Assembly: GCF_003312875.1 (NCBI RefSeq)
Contig: NZ_CP015163.1
Coordinates: 7,192,001 to 7,256,000, forward strand
DNA from: Amycolatopsis albispora
GTDB taxonomy: Bacteria; Actinomycetota; Actinomycetes; Mycobacteriales; Pseudonocardiaceae
Direction: 5' to 3'
Length of the DNA: 64,000 bases
In this document: piece by piece, positions 23,019-33,838 of the stretch
How positions within the stretch are numbered: position 1 is the stretch's first letter
Layout: the number at the start of each line of letters is the position of its first letter
Notes under the pieces: model-generated
Told to the model about the DNA's origin: nothing
The model's input: only the letters and a program-made list of their open reading frames with translations
The model's database searches: none
Made by a program: the position numbers and the translations under genes

Positions 23019-24103
23019 TCTCGTACTGCACCAACGTGCATCCCGCCGAGGACCTCGGCGGGATCCTGGCGCAGCTCGACCGCTACTCGGTGCCGGTGCG
23101 CGAACAGTATGGGGAAGACCGGCTGGGCGTCGGGCTGTGGCTGGCCGCGCCGGTCGCGCGCGGGCTCGCCGAGGACCCGGCGGCGCTGGCGAAGTTCCGC
23201 GCCGAGCTGGACGCGCGCGGGCTGGGCGTGTGCACGCTCAACGCCTTCCCGTACGGCGGTTTCCACGACGAGGTGGTCAAGCAGGCCGTCTACCATCCGA
23301 AGTGGACGGACCCGGCGCGGCTGCGGTACACGCTCGACTGCGTGACGGTGCTCGGCGGGCTGCTCGCCGACGACGCGGTGTACGGCAGCATCTCCACCCT
23401 GCCGCTGGCCTGGCGTGAGCCGTGGACGCCGGTCGACGACGCCGTCGCCACCACCGCGCTGACCGACCTGACCAGGGCGCTGGCGCAGAGCGAGCGGCCG
23501 GTCAGGCTGGCCGTGGAGCCGGAGCCGGGCTGCGTGCTGGACACCGTCGCCGACGCGCTCGGCTGGCTGTCCGGCCGCGTCGACCCCGCGCACATCGGGC
23601 TGTGCCTCGACACCTGCCACCTCGCCGTCTCGTTCGCCGACCCGGTGGACACGCTGCGCCGGATCGCCGACGCCGGGCTCGACGTGGTGAAGGTGCAGGC
23701 CTCGGCCGCGCTGCACGTCGCCGACCCGGCCGCCGAGGACGCCCGAGCCGCACTGGCCGCCTTCGCCGAGCCGCGGTACCTGCACCAGGTGCGCGAACTC
23801 GCCGAGGACGGCACCGTGCTGGCGTCGGACGACCTGCCGTCGGCCACGGCCGAACTCCCCGCGCACGGACCGTGGCGCGTCCACTTCCACATGCCGTTGC
23901 ACGCCGCCCCGCCCGCGCCGCTGACCAGCACCACCGACGTGCTGACCGCGGTGCTCGCCGAACTCCGCGGTGAGCCGCACATCGAGGTCGAGACCTACAC
24001 CTGGAGCGTGCTCCCGGGTGGCGGGGACGACCTCGCCGGTGGCATCGCCGCCGAGCTGCGCTGGGCGCGCGACCGGCTGACCTCCCGAAAGGCAACTTCA
24101 TGA
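23015..24103 (+). CDS. eboE: Metabolite traffic protein EboE
   Basis: The 362-residue product is a TIM-barrel protein of the xylose-isomerase-like superfamily. It begins SYCTNVHPAEDL, a start typical of EboE, and has LAVEPEPGCVLDTV, GLCLDTCHLAVSF and a long C-terminal region with WRVHFHMPLH. EboE is needed, with the other ebo products, for export of a scytonemin precursor in cyanobacteria (established knowledge); its biochemical activity is not settled. The GTG at 23015 overlaps the eboB stop, and the stop overlaps the next ATG (ATGA at 24100). Confidence 0.85.
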   Translation: MISYCTNVHPAEDLGGILAQLDRYSVPVREQYGEDRLGVGLWLAAPVARGLAEDPAALAKFRAELDARGLGVCTLNAFPYGGFHDEVVKQAVYHPKWTDPARLRYTLDCVTVLGGLLADDAVYGSISTLPLAWREPWTPVDDAVATTALTDLTRALAQSERPVRLAVEPEPGCVLDTVADALGWLSGRVDPAHIGLCLDTCHLAVSFADPVDTLRRIADAGLDVVKVQASAALHVADPAAEDARAALAAFAEPRYLHQVRELAEDGTVLASDDLPSATAELPAHGPWRVHFHMPLHAAPPAPLTSTTDVLTAVLAELRGEPHIEVETYTWSVLPGGGDDLAGGIAAELRWARDRLTSRKATS

Positions 24104-25473
24104 AACCCCTCGTGGTGCTCGACGTCGTCGGGCTGACCCCCAAGGCGCTGCGGCACATGCCGCGGCTGTCCGCGCTGGCCAACGACGGCTGGCGGGCCGA
24201 GCTGGGCACCGTGCTGCCCGCGGTCACCTGCAGCGCGCAGTCCACCTTCCTCACCGGGCTGATGCCGGCCCAGCACGGCATCGTCGGCAACGGCTGGTAC
24301 TTCCGGGACCTCGGCGAGATCTTCCTGTGGCGGCAGCACAACCGGCTGGTGCAGGGCGAAAAGCTGTGGGAGACCGCGCGGGCCGCGCATCCCGGGTACA
24401 CCTCGGCGAACGTGTGCTGGTGGTACGCGATGGGCATGACCACCGACGTCACGGTCACGCCCCGGCCGATCTACCACGCCGACGGCCGCAAGTCGCCCGA
24501 CGCCTACGTGCGCCCGGTGGAGCTGCACGACCAGCTGACCAGCGAGCTGGGCGAGTTCCCGCTGTTCCAGTACTGGGGCCCGACGGCCTCGCTGACCTCG
24601 AGCAAATGGGTCATCGGCGCCACCCGCAAGCTTCTGCGGGAAAAAGCACCGGACCTGCTCCTGGCCTACGTGCCACACCTGGATTACGACCACCAGCGCT
24701 TCGGGCCGGACCACCCGCAGTCGGCGGTCGCCGCGCGTGAGCTGGACAACGCGCTGGCCCCGCTGCTCGACGACGTCCGCAACCGCGGCGCCACCGTGGT
24801 CGCGCTCAGCGAGTACGGCATCACCAACGTCAGCCGCCCGATCGACATCAACCGCGCGCTGCGCCGCGAGGGCCTGCTCGAGGTCTACACGCAGGCGGGC
24901 ATGGAGTACCTCGACCCGTGGACCTCGCGGGCCTTCGCCGTCGCCGACCACCAGGTCGCGCACGTCTACGTGCGGGAGGACGCGGACCTGGAGCGCGTGC
25001 GGTCCATCGTCGGCGAGCTGACCGGCGTGGACGAGGTGCTCGACCGCGAGGCGCAGGCCCGCTACGGCCTGGACCACGAGCGCGCCGGCGAGCTGGTCGC
25101 GGTCGCCGACCCGGAGTCGTGGTTCACCTATTACTACTGGACCGACGACAACCGCGCGCCCGACTTCGCGCGCGGCGTGGAGATCCACCGCAAGCCGGGC
25201 TACGACCCGGCCGAGCTGTTCTTCGACCCGGCCGACCGGCTGGCCAAGGCCAAGGCGGGGTTGAACCTGGCGAAGAAGTTCGCCGGGCTGCGGTACGCGA
25301 TGAACGTGGTGCCGACCGATCCGCGCTGGGTGCGCGGCTCGCACGGCAGGCTGCCCGACTCGGCCGAGGACGGTCCGGTGCTGCTCTGCTCGGACAGCGC
25401 CTTCGAACCGGCCGGACGGCTGTCCGCCACCGACGTGCACCCGCTGCTGCTGTCGCTGCAAGGACTCAAATAA
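24100..25473 (+). CDS. Alkaline phosphatase superfamily phosphodiesterase / nucleotide pyrophosphatase
   Basis: The 457-residue protein begins with LVVLDVVGL, where the Asp is the first metal ligand of the superfamily. The nucleophile region follows as VTCSAQSTFLTGLMPAQHGIVGNGW, with a Thr/Ser in the expected place. Further metal ligands are plausible in HLDYDHQRFG and SEYGITNV. Such enzymes cleave phosphodiesters or pyrophosphates of nucleotide sugars or prenyl-linked phosphates. It is coupled to eboE by ATGA and followed 16 bp later by an isomerase gene. One dispersed palindrome is read within it. No signal peptide. Confidence 0.87.
   Translation: MKPLVVLDVVGLTPKALRHMPRLSALANDGWRAELGTVLPAVTCSAQSTFLTGLMPAQHGIVGNGWYFRDLGEIFLWRQHNRLVQGEKLWETARAAHPGYTSANVCWWYAMGMTTDVTVTPRPIYHADGRKSPDAYVRPVELHDQLTSELGEFPLFQYWGPTASLTSSKWVIGATRKLLREKAPDLLLAYVPHLDYDHQRFGPDHPQSAVAARELDNALAPLLDDVRNRGATVVALSEYGITNVSRPIDINRALRREGLLEVYTQAGMEYLDPWTSRAFAVADHQVAHVYVREDADLERVRSIVGELTGVDEVLDREAQARYGLDHERAGELVAVADPESWFTYYYWTDDNRAPDFARGVEIHRKPGYDPAELFFDPADRLAKAKAGLNLAKKFAGLRYAMNVVPTDPRWVRGSHGRLPDSAEDGPVLLCSDSAFEPAGRLSATDVHPLLLSLQGLK
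24630..24647. repeat. Dispersed palindrome copy in the phosphodiesterase gene
   Basis: GCTTCTGCGGGAAAAAGC, read as Leu-Leu-Arg-Glu-Lys-Ala. Confidence 0.65.
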
Positions 25474-25489
25474 GAAGGAGTAGCTCACC

Positions 25490-26494
25490 ATGAGTCGTCC
25501 GATCACGCTGTTCACCGGTCAGTGGGCGGACCTGCCGTTCACCGAGGTCTGCAAGCTCGCCTCCGAATGGGGTTACGACGGGCTGGAGATCGCGTGCTCT
25601 GGCGACCACTTCGAGGTCGACCGCGCACTGTCCGAAGAGGACTACGTGCCGAAGCGGCTGGAGCTGCTCGAACAGCACAACCTGAAGGTCTGGACCATCT
25701 CGAACCACCTGGTCGGCCAGGCCGTCTGCGACGACCCGATCGACGAGCGGCACCAGGCCATCGTGCCCAGCCGCATCTGGGGTGACGGGGAGCCGGAGGG
25801 CGTGCGGCAGCGCGCGGCCGCCGAGCTCGCCGACACCGCCAGGGCCGCGGCGAAGCTCGGCGTGGACACCGTCGTCGGCTTCACCGGCTCGAAGATCTGG
25901 AAGTACGTGGCGATGTTCCCGCCGGTCTCGCAGGCCGTCATCGACGACGGCTACGAGGACTTCGCCAACCGCTGGAACCCGATCCTCGACGTGTTCGACG
26001 AGGTGGGCGTGCGGTTCGCGCACGAGGTGCACCCGTCGGAGATCGCCTACGACTTCTGGACCACGAAGCGGGCGCTGGAGGCGGTCGGCAACCGCCCGGC
26101 CTTCGGGTTGAACTGGGACCCGTCGCACTTCGTCTGGCAGGACCTCGACCCGGTCGGCTTCATCCTCGACTTCGCCGACCGGATCTACCACGTGGACTGC
26201 AAGGACACCCGGAAGCGGTTCGACGGCCGGAACGGGCGCCTCGGCTCGCACCTGCCGTGGGCGGACCCGCGGCGCGGCTGGGACTTCGTCTCCACCGGGC
26301 ACGGCGACGTGCCGTGGGAGGACTGCTTCCGCGCCCTGAACTCGATCGGCTACTCGGGGCCGATCTCGGTGGAGTGGGAGGACGCCGGCATGGACCGGCT
26401 GCGCGGGGCGGCCGAGGCCGTGACCTTCCTGCGCGGCCTGCTGTTCGACAAGCCCGCGGCGGCGTTCGACGCCGCGTTCAGCAACCAGAAGTGA
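25490..26494 (+). CDS. Sugar phosphate isomerase/epimerase (TIM barrel, cytoplasmic)
   Basis: A 334-residue xylose-isomerase-like TIM-barrel protein. Metal-site segments are visible as [11 protein letters not shown] (Glu), [10 protein letters not shown] (Asp, His), YHVDCKDT and [11 protein letters not shown] (Glu). AAGAAGGAG lies 10 or so bases upstream of ATG 25490. The family isomerises or epimerises ketoses and inosose-type compounds. It follows the phosphodiesterase by 16 bp and precedes a Tat-exported homologue by 10 bp, so it probably belongs to the same operon and acts on the imported or 3-keto sugar (inference). Confidence 0.9.
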   Translation: MSRPITLFTGQWADLPFTEVCKLASEWGYDGLEIACSGDHFEVDRALSEEDYVPKRLELLEQHNLKVWTISNHLVGQAVCDDPIDERHQAIVPSRIWGDGEPEGVRQRAAAELADTARAAAKLGVDTVVGFTGSKIWKYVAMFPPVSQAVIDDGYEDFANRWNPILDVFDEVGVRFAHEVHPSEIAYDFWTTKRALEAVGNRPAFGLNWDPSHFVWQDLDPVGFILDFADRIYHVDCKDTRKRFDGRNGRLGSHLPWADPRRGWDFVSTGHGDVPWEDCFRALNSIGYSGPISVEWEDAGMDRLRGAAEAVTFLRGLLFDKPAAAFDAAFSNQK

Positions 26495-26504
26495 GGTTCA
26501 TCTG

Positions 26505-27353
26505 ATGGTCGACAGAAACCTTTCCCGCCGTTCGATGCTGCGTGGCGCGGCCGGTGCCGCGGTGGCGGGCGGCGCGATGCTGGCGCTGCCGGGGATCGCC
26601 TCCGCCGGCGGTGGACACGGACACGGCAGCATCCCGCTGCACCGGATCAGCGTGCAGCTCTACACGCTGCGGTCGCTGCTGGAGAAGGACCTCGAAGGCA
26701 CGCTCGGCGCGCTGGCCGACATCGGCTACCGCAACGTGGAGATGGCCGGGACCTACGGGCGCAGCGCGGCCGAGTTCCGCAAGATCCTGGACAAGCACCG
26801 CCTGCGCGCGACGTCGAGCCACATCGGCATCGACGGCGACGTGAACAAGCTCATCGAGGACGCCAAGACGCTGGGGCACCGGTACTCGGCGGTGCCGTGG
26901 GCCAAGTACGAGACGAAGGCCGAGTGGCAGGCCTTCGCCGAGCGGCTGGACCAGGCGTCGAAGGCGTTCGCCAAGGCGGGCATCCGGTTCGGCTACCACA
27001 ACCACGACCACGAGTTCGCGCTGGTCGAAGGCGTGCGGCCGTTTGACATCCTGGCCGAGGGCACGAGCAGGCGGTACACGCACTTCGAGGTGGACCTGTA
27101 CTGGGCGGTGGTGGCCGGGGTGGACCCGGTCAAGCTGTTCTGGGAGCAGCGCGGGCGGGTGCTGCAGTACCACGTCAAGGACCGCGGCGCGGACGGCGGC
27201 TGGGCGGACGTGGGCACCGGGAACATCGACTTCCGGAAGATCTTCGACGGCACTCCCGGCATCCGGGAGTACATCGTGGAACACGACAATCCGGCCGATC
27301 CGCTCAAAACCGCCAAGGTCGGCTTCGATTATCTCCGGAAAGTCCGGTTCTGA
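26505..27353 (+). CDS. Tat-exported sugar phosphate isomerase/epimerase-like protein
   Basis: A 282-residue TIM-barrel protein with a clear twin-arginine signal (LSRRSMLRGAAG) and a cleavage site near IASA (residue 34). A His/Gly-rich linker (GGGHGHGS) comes next. The barrel has GYHNHDHEF, FEVDLYWAVVAG, YHVKDRG and YIVEHDN, which hold the usual Glu, Asp, His metal ligands. Export of a TIM-barrel isomerase in folded form implies that part of the pathway runs outside the cell, together with the giant ThuA protein. ATG 26505 has only a weak site (GAGGT). It is the last gene of the cluster. Confidence 0.9.
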   Translation: MVDRNLSRRSMLRGAAGAAVAGGAMLALPGIASAGGGHGHGSIPLHRISVQLYTLRSLLEKDLEGTLGALADIGYRNVEMAGTYGRSAAEFRKILDKHRLRATSSHIGIDGDVNKLIEDAKTLGHRYSAVPWAKYETKAEWQAFAERLDQASKAFAKAGIRFGYHNHDHEFALVEGVRPFDILAEGTSRRYTHFEVDLYWAVVAGVDPVKLFWEQRGRVLQYHVKDRGADGGWADVGTGNIDFRKIFDGTPGIREYIVEHDNPADPLKTAKVGFDYLRKVRF

Positions 27354-27450
27354 GTTCCATTGGGCGGTAGCGGCTGCGGGCGTCTCCTGGTGGCGTGATC
27401 GGCCCGCGTAGCGTGGCGCGGGTTGCAGCAGGCGACACGAGGAGGGCGCT

Positions 27451-27600
27451 GTGAACACCGAGCAGAACGAATGGACGGAGCCGGTGCCGGAGGCAACCGG
27501 CCGCCGCGCGGCCCCCGAGGGCGCGCCCCGGCACCCGCTGATCGACCTCAGCCGGGACCCGAACCCGGGCCGGCCCGATCACGCCAAGCCGGAGGACTGA
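27451..27600 (+). CDS. Small hydrophilic protein (49 aa)
   Basis: A GTG at 27451 follows GGAGG (27441-27445) by 5 bases and opens a 49-codon frame that ends at the TGA just before a strong terminator hairpin. The product is charged, rich in Pro, Glu, Arg and Asp, with no membrane segment. The good ribosome site, typical third-position GC and terminator support a real gene. No family recognised. Confidence 0.6.
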   Translation: MNTEQNEWTEPVPEATGRRAAPEGAPRHPLIDLSRDPNPGRPDHAKPED

Positions 27601-27612
27601 ACCCCGGTCGAC

Positions 27613-27650
27613 GAGTGGGGCGCCACCGCAGCAGCGGCGGCGCCCCACTC
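27613..27650 (+). terminator. Rho-independent terminator
   Basis: Perfect 12-bp stem (GAGTGGGGCGCC at 27613-27624 with GGCGCCCCACTC at 27639-27650) followed by TTCTTTT. It ends the transcript of the 49-residue protein. Confidence 0.85.
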
Positions 27651-27699
27651 TTCTTTTCACCCCGCCAAGATCATCCCCACCCCCGCCGCGGACCACGCG

Positions 27700-27717
27700 G
27701 CTTCTGCGGGGAAAAGC
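27700..27717. repeat. Dispersed palindrome copy, intergenic
   Basis: GCTTCTGCGGGGAAAAGC, 50 bp after the terminator. Confidence 0.75.
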
Positions 27718-27766
27718 CGGTTGTGGCCGTCTGACCTGCGCAAACGTCGGGTCCCTGTGCCCCCGA

Positions 27767-27792
27767 ACCTGCTTTTGCCCGCAAAAGCAGGT
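27767..27792. repeat. Dispersed palindrome with extended 12-bp arms
   Basis: The perfect core GCTTTTGCCCGCAAAAGC at 27771-27788 is extended on both sides to 12-bp arms (ACCTGCTTTTGC and its complement) around CC. Confidence 0.85.
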
Positions 27793-27898
27793 GGCCGGCG
27801 GGCGGTGGGGGAGGTGGTGACGCGGCCGGTGGGAATCCGCCGCGCCCCGCCGCCGAAGCGCTAGACTGGGTGGTCCGCCCCCTGATTCGACCCCCCGA

Positions 27899-27928
27899 TT
27901 GGGAGCTGCCCATCGGGCCGGGTATCTT
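27899..27928 (+). promoter_or_regulatory. Likely promoter of the str operon
   Basis: TTGGGA (27899-27904) and TATCTT (27923-27928), 18-bp spacer. It would give a leader of about 220 nt before rpsL. The infA operon has a similar candidate (TTGGGT, 18 bp, TACACT). Confidence 0.4.
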
Positions 27929-28091
27929 TGATGACCGTGCCCGGCACATGTCGGGCCGCTCCGTGTGCCGTCAGGCGCCGGGCGGGACGCGCGCAGCGCT
28001 CGCTTGGCCGTCCGGGCGGGCTGGCGAGCACAAGCAGTTCCACGGAAACCCCGACGGGAAGTTTGCGGGTCGTGACGACCCAAACGCGGGC

Positions 28092-28120
28092 CGACACGCC
28101 CGACCGCGGGGGCCGGGGAG
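28092..28120 (+). promoter_or_regulatory. rpsL leader motif shared with the rpsJ leader
   Basis: CGACACGCCCGACCGCG (28092-28108) is repeated exactly at 32734-32750 in front of rpsJ, and the following bases are similar. It lies 45 nt before the rpsL start, so it is probably an RNA-level or processing element of ribosomal leaders. Confidence 0.5.
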
Positions 28121-28153
28121 AAACAAGCAAGATCGCGACAGAAAGCTGGTCCA

Positions 28154-28528
28154 TTGCCCACGATCCAGCAGCTGGTCCGCAAGGGCCGCCAGGACAAGGC
28201 TGCCAAGCAGAAGACCGCGGCCCTCAAGGGGAGCCCGCAGCGGCGTGGCGTGTGCACCCGCGTGTACACCACGACCCCCAAGAAGCCGAACTCGGCGCTG
28301 CGCAAGGTCGCTCGTGTGAAGCTGACCAGCGGCATCGAGGTCACCGCCTACATCCCCGGTGAAGGCCACAACCTGCAGGAGCACTCGATGGTGCTCGTGC
28401 GCGGCGGCCGGGTGAAGGACCTGCCGGGGGTCCGTTACAAGATCATCCGCGGTTCGCTCGACACGCAGGGCGTGAAGAACCGCAAGCAGGCGCGCAGCCG
28501 GTACGGCGCGAAGAAGGAGAAGAGCTAA
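28154..28528 (+). CDS. rpsL: 30S ribosomal protein S12
   Basis: 124 residues with the S12 signature ([17 protein letters not shown]). The start is a TTG at 28154, fixed by the family N-terminus [11 protein letters not shown]. Lys43 and Lys88 are present, the unmutated streptomycin-binding residues, so the gene predicts a streptomycin-sensitive ribosome. S12 lies at the decoding centre. First gene of the str operon; its stop overlaps the rpsG ATG by one base. Confidence 0.98.
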   Translation: MPTIQQLVRKGRQDKAAKQKTAALKGSPQRRGVCTRVYTTTPKKPNSALRKVARVKLTSGIEVTAYIPGEGHNLQEHSMVLVRGGRVKDLPGVRYKIIRGSLDTQGVKNRKQARSRYGAKKEKS

Positions 28529-28998
28529 TGCCCCGCAAGGGTCCGGCCCCGAAGCGGCCATTGATCTCCGACCCCGTCTACGCCTCGCCGCTGGTCACCC
28601 AGCTGGTGAACAAGGTGCTCAAGGACGGGAAGCGGTCCCTGGCCGAGCGCATCGTCTACGGCGCGCTCGAAGGTGCTCGCGAGAAGACCGGCACCGACCC
28701 GGTCGTCACGCTGAAGCGCGCGCTCGACAACGTGAAGCCCACCATCGAGGTGAAGAGCCGCCGGGTCGGTGGCGCCACCTACCAGGTGCCGATCGAGGTC
28801 AAGCCCGGCCGCTCGACCACCCTTGCCCTGCGCTGGCTGGTCTCCTTCTCGCAGCAGCGCCGCGAGAAGACCATGATCGAGCGCCTGCAGAACGAGCTCC
28901 TCGACGCGAGCAACGGCCTCGGGGCCAGCGTCAAGCGCCGCGAGGACACGCACAAGATGGCCGAGTCCAACAAGGCGTTCGCCCACTACCGCTGGTGA
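28528..28998 (+). CDS. rpsG: 30S ribosomal protein S7
   Basis: 156 residues, full length, starting [11 protein letters not shown] as in other actinobacteria. S7 nucleates assembly of the 30S head and contacts E-site tRNA. In Escherichia coli it also represses its own operon; no obvious S7-site mimic was recognised here. The ATG shares a base with the rpsL stop, and 63 bp separate it from fusA. Confidence 0.98.
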   Translation: MPRKGPAPKRPLISDPVYASPLVTQLVNKVLKDGKRSLAERIVYGALEGAREKTGTDPVVTLKRALDNVKPTIEVKSRRVGGATYQVPIEVKPGRSTTLALRWLVSFSQQRREKTMIERLQNELLDASNGLGASVKRREDTHKMAESNKAFAHYRW

Positions 28999-29061
28999 CG
29001 TCCGCCCGGCTGTCGATCAAAGCCAGCCCGGGCCCCAAGCTTGAGACAGGGGAACACTGCA

Positions 29062-31161
29062 GTGGCACGTGACGTGCTGACCGACCTGAACAAGGTCCGC
29101 AACATCGGCATCATGGCCCACATCGACGCCGGTAAGACCACCACGACCGAGCGGATCCTGTTCTACACCGGGATCAACTACAAGATCGGCGAGGTCCACG
29201 ACGGCGCCGCCACCATGGACTGGATGGAGGAGGAGCAGAAGCGGGGTATCACCATCACCTCGGCTGCCACCACCACCTTCTGGGCCGACCACCAGATCAA
29301 CATCATCGACACCCCCGGCCACGTCGACTTCACCGTCGAGGTGGAGCGTTCGCTGCGGGTGCTCGACGGTGCGGTCGCCGTCTTCGACGGCAAGGAGGGG
29401 GTCGAGCCGCAGTCCGAGCAGGTCTGGCGGCAGGCCGACAAGTACGAGGTCCCGCGCATCTGCTTCGTCAACAAGATGGACAAGCTCGGTGCGGACTTCT
29501 ACTTCACCGTGAAGACCATCGAGGAGCGCCTCGGCGCCCGGCCGCTGGTCATCCAGCTGCCGATCGGCGCGGAGAACGAGTTCGAGGGCGTCATCGACCT
29601 GGTCCGCATGAAGGCGCTGACCTGGCGTGGCGAGGTCAAGAAGGGTGAGGACTACGCGGTCGAGGACATCCCCGCCGCGCTCGCCGACAAGGCCGCCGAG
29701 TACCGCGAGAAGCTGATCGAGGCCATCGCGGAGACCGACGACGCGCTGATGGAGAAGTTCTTCGGTGGCGAGGAGCTGACCGAGGCCGAGATCAAGGCCG
29801 GCATCCGCAAGCTGACGATCGCGCGTGAGGCGTACCCGGTGCTCACCGGTTCCGCCTTCAAGAACAAGGGCGTGCAGCCCATGCTCGACGCGGTCATCGA
29901 CTACCTGCCGTCGCCGCTGGACGTCCCGGCCGTGGAGGGCACGCTGCCCGACGGCGAGACCCCGGTGAGCCGGAAGCCGTCGACCGACGAGCCGTTCTCG
30001 GCGCTCGCGTTCAAGATCGCCGCGCACCCGTTCTTCGGCAAGCTGACCTACATCCGGGTCTACTCGGGCAAGGTCGCCGCCGGCGCGCAGGTCATCAACG
30101 CGACCAAGGAGCGCAAGGAGCGCATCGGGAAGCTCTTCCAGATGCACTCCAACAAGGAGAACCCGGTGGACGAGGCCCAGGCGGGCCACATCTACGCGGT
30201 GATCGGCCTGAAGGACACCACCACCGGTGACACACTGGCCGACTCGCAGAACCCGGTCGTGCTCGAGTCGATGACCTTCCCGGAGCCGGTCATCCGGGTG
30301 GCCATCGAGCCGAAGACCAAGGCCGACCAGGAGAAGCTGTCGCTCGCCATCCAGAAGCTGGCCGAGGAGGACCCCACCTTCCAGGTCCAGCTGGATGAGG
30401 AGACCGGTCAGACGATCATCGCCGGCATGGGTGAGCTGCACCTCGAGGTGCTGGTCAACCGGATGAAGTCCGACTACAAGGTCGAGGCGAACATCGGCAA
30501 GCCGCAGGTCGCCTACCGGGAGACCATTCGCAAGACGGTGGACAAGCTCGACTACGTCCACAAGAAGCAGACCGGTGGTTCCGGTCAGTTCGCCAAGGTG
30601 ATCGTCAAGCTGGAGCCGCTGGCGACCACCGACGGCGCACTCTACGAGTTCGACAACAAGGTCACCGGTGGCCGCGTCCCGCGGGAGTACATCCCCTCGG
30701 TGGACGCGGGCGCGCAGGACGCCATGCAGTACGGCGTGCTGGCCGGCTACCCGCTCGTCGGGTTGAAGTTCACCTTGCTGGACGGCGCGTACCACGAGGT
30801 CGACTCTTCGGAGATGGCGTTCAAGATCGCCGGTTCGATGGCGATGAAGGAAGCCGCGAAGAAGGCGAACCCGGTCATCCTCGAGCCGATGATGGCCGTC
30901 GAGGTCACCACGCCCGAGGACTACATGGGTGACGTGATCGGCGACCTGAACTCCCGCCGTGGCCAGATCCAGGCCATGGAGGAGCGCGCAGGCACCCGTG
31001 TCGTGAAGGCACTGGTTCCGCTGTCGGAGATGTTCGGCTACGTCGGTGACCTGCGGTCGCGTACCCAGGGCCGGGCGAACTACTCCATGCAGTTCGACTC
31101 CTACGCCGAGGTTCCCGCGAACGTCGCGAAGGAGATCGTCGCCAAGGCGACGGGGGAGTAA
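29062..31161 (+). CDS. fusA: Elongation factor G
   Basis: The 699-residue translocation GTPase starts at GTG 29062, eight bases after AGGGGA. The P-loop AHIDAGKTT is at residues 19-27, followed by the switch region [19 protein letters not shown] and NKMDKLGAD. Domains II-V are complete, ending in the conserved ATGE. EF-G moves tRNAs and mRNA through the ribosome and helps split ribosomes for recycling. Third gene of the str operon. Confidence 0.98.
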   Translation: MARDVLTDLNKVRNIGIMAHIDAGKTTTTERILFYTGINYKIGEVHDGAATMDWMEEEQKRGITITSAATTTFWADHQINIIDTPGHVDFTVEVERSLRVLDGAVAVFDGKEGVEPQSEQVWRQADKYEVPRICFVNKMDKLGADFYFTVKTIEERLGARPLVIQLPIGAENEFEGVIDLVRMKALTWRGEVKKGEDYAVEDIPAALADKAAEYREKLIEAIAETDDALMEKFFGGEELTEAEIKAGIRKLTIAREAYPVLTGSAFKNKGVQPMLDAVIDYLPSPLDVPAVEGTLPDGETPVSRKPSTDEPFSALAFKIAAHPFFGKLTYIRVYSGKVAAGAQVINATKERKERIGKLFQMHSNKENPVDEAQAGHIYAVIGLKDTTTGDTLADSQNPVVLESMTFPEPVIRVAIEPKTKADQEKLSLAIQKLAEEDPTFQVQLDEETGQTIIAGMGELHLEVLVNRMKSDYKVEANIGKPQVAYRETIRKTVDKLDYVHKKQTGGSGQFAKVIVKLEPLATTDGALYEFDNKVTGGRVPREYIPSVDAGAQDAMQYGVLAGYPLVGLKFTLLDGAYHEVDSSEMAFKIAGSMAMKEAAKKANPVILEPMMAVEVTTPEDYMGDVIGDLNSRRGQIQAMEERAGTRVVKALVPLSEMFGYVGDLRSRTQGRANYSMQFDSYAEVPANVAKEIVAKATGE

Positions 31162-31281
31162 CACCCCAAGCCCGCGGCCGTGCGGGTCCCGATCCGGGGC
31201 CCGCCCGGCCGACCAGATGATTCGCCGTCGACAGCCACGTCGTTCGGTGAGCAAGCTCAAAAAGTCCAGGAGGACATTCCA

Positions 31282-32475
<1,194 letters not shown>

Positions 32476-32480
32476 TTTCC

Positions 32481-32517
32481 ACCTGAACCCGGGGGGCTGT
32501 TGACCCCGGGTTCAGGT
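32481..32517 (+). terminator. tuf terminator hairpin
   Basis: Perfect 14-bp stem (ACCTGAACCCGGGG at 32481-32494 with its complement at 32504-32517), 9-nt loop, no U-tract, as is common in actinobacteria. It starts 5 bp after the tuf stop. Confidence 0.8.
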
Positions 32518-32733
32518 CGTGAAATCGCCTGTGCGACACTATTCAGGTTGCTTCGTGATGGGGCGGCCGAACCCGATCCGGGTTGCGGCCGCCCTGTCAC
32601 GAGAGCCGAGGTCCGCCGAGCTCTTCCTTCGGGTGAGGGTTGCGGGCAAGGGCCGCCCATGGCGGTGGCCCCCTCACGTTGAGGAAGACCAGGCAGGACG
32701 ACGATCCCGAGGGATCCGTCTGTGCAGCGGGCG

Positions 32734-32762
32734 CGACACGCCCGACCGCGTGGACCGGAGAC
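32734..32762 (+). promoter_or_regulatory. rpsJ leader motif shared with the rpsL leader
   Basis: CGACACGCCCGACCGCG, identical over 17 bases to 28092-28108, followed by a similar CCGG-GAG stretch, 94 nt before rpsJ. Confidence 0.5.
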
Positions 32763-32844
32763 AGGGCCGTTGAACTGCGGAAACCGGGGCCTCAGGCCCG
32801 GGTTGAACAGATAGCGGCACGAGACGACAAGGAACGCAGCCACC

Positions 32845-33150
32845 ATGGCGGGACAGAAGATCCGCATTCGGCTCAAGGCCTACGACCACGAGGCGATCGA
32901 CGCCAGCGCGCGCAAGATCGTCGAGACGGTCACGCGCACCGGTGCCTCAGTCGTGGGCCCGGTGCCGCTGCCCACCGAGAAGAACGTTTATTGCGTCATC
33001 CGCTCGCCGCACAAGTACAAGGACTCGCGCGAGCACTTCGAGATGCGCACGCACAAGCGGCTGATCGACATCCTCGACCCGACGCCGAAGACGGTGGACG
33101 CGCTCATGCGCATCGACCTGCCGGCCAGCGTCGACGTCAACATCCAGTAA
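32845..33150 (+). CDS. rpsJ: 30S ribosomal protein S10
   Basis: 101 residues, complete, starting [16 protein letters not shown]10 (NusE) is part of the 30S head and also of the NusB/NusE antitermination complex. First gene of the S10 operon, after a long leader. Confidence 0.98.
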
Positions 33151-33181
33151 GCGTTTGGCGAGCGGCGGAGATAAGAGACTC

Positions 33182-33838
33182 ATGTCTGACAGGCAAGTGA
33201 AGGGCATCCTGGGCACCAAGCTCGGCATGACCCAGGTCTTCGACGAGAACAACCGGATGGTTCCGGTGACCGTCGTGCAGGCCGGGCCGAACGTGGTCAC
33301 CCAGGTCCGTACCCAGGACAAAGACGGCTACAGCGCCGTGCAGCTGGCCTTCGGCGCCGTGGACCCGCGCCGGGTCAACAAGCCGCGCACCGGCCACTTC
33401 GAGAAGGCCGGGGTGACCCCGCGCCGGCACCTCGCCGAGCTGCGCACCACCGACGCCGACGGCTACGAGGTCGGCCAGGAGATCACCGCCGAGGTGTTCC
33501 CCGCCGGTTCGGTGGTCGACGTCACCGGCACCACCAAGGGCAAGGGCTACGCCGGTGTGATGAAGCGCCACGGCTTCAAGGGCCAGGGCGCCAGCCACGG
33601 TGCGCAGGCCGTGCACCGCAAGCCCGGCTCGATCGGTGGCTGCGCCACCCCGGGCCGTGTTTTCAAGGGGCTCCGCATGGCGGGCCGGATGGGTTCCGCG
33701 CGGGTCACCACGCAGGGCCTGACCGTGCACGACGTGCGCGCCGACGAGGGCCTGCTGCTGATCAAGGGCGCGGTCCCCGGGAACAAGGGCGGTCTGGTTT
33801 TCGTCAGGACCGCCGCGAAGGGTGGTAACACCGAATGA
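33182..33838 (+). CDS. rplC: 50S ribosomal protein L3
   Basis: 218 residues from ATG 33182, matching the family N-terminus [16 protein letters not shown]; longer in-frame starts are not supported. It contains the loop that reaches the peptidyl transferase centre ([17 protein letters not shown] region). The stop overlaps the rplD start as ATGA. Confidence 0.98.
   Translation: MSDRQVKGILGTKLGMTQVFDENNRMVPVTVVQAGPNVVTQVRTQDKDGYSAVQLAFGAVDPRRVNKPRTGHFEKAGVTPRRHLAELRTTDADGYEVGQEITAEVFPAGSVVDVTGTTKGKGYAGVMKRHGFKGQGASHGAQAVHRKPGSIGGCATPGRVFKGLRMAGRMGSARVTTQGLTVHDVRADEGLLLIKGAVPGNKGGLVFVRTAAKGGNTE

Larger units (their letters stand above)
27601..28153. other. 553-bp intergenic region before rpsL
   Basis: Contains in order a rho-independent terminator, two palindrome copies, the likely str promoter and a leader of about 220 nt carrying a motif shared with the rpsJ leader. 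No gene seen. Confidence 0.7.
32476..32844. other. 369-bp region between tuf and rpsJ
   Basis: Holds the tuf terminator and a long leader for the S10 operon with the motif shared with rpsL. A promoter must lie here, but I cannot pick a convincing -35/-10 pair. Confidence 0.6.

Noticed and set aside
32500..32545. Promoter for the S10 operon using TTGACC at 32500
   Set aside because: The hexamer lies within the tuf terminator and no acceptable -10 falls 16-18 bp downstream.
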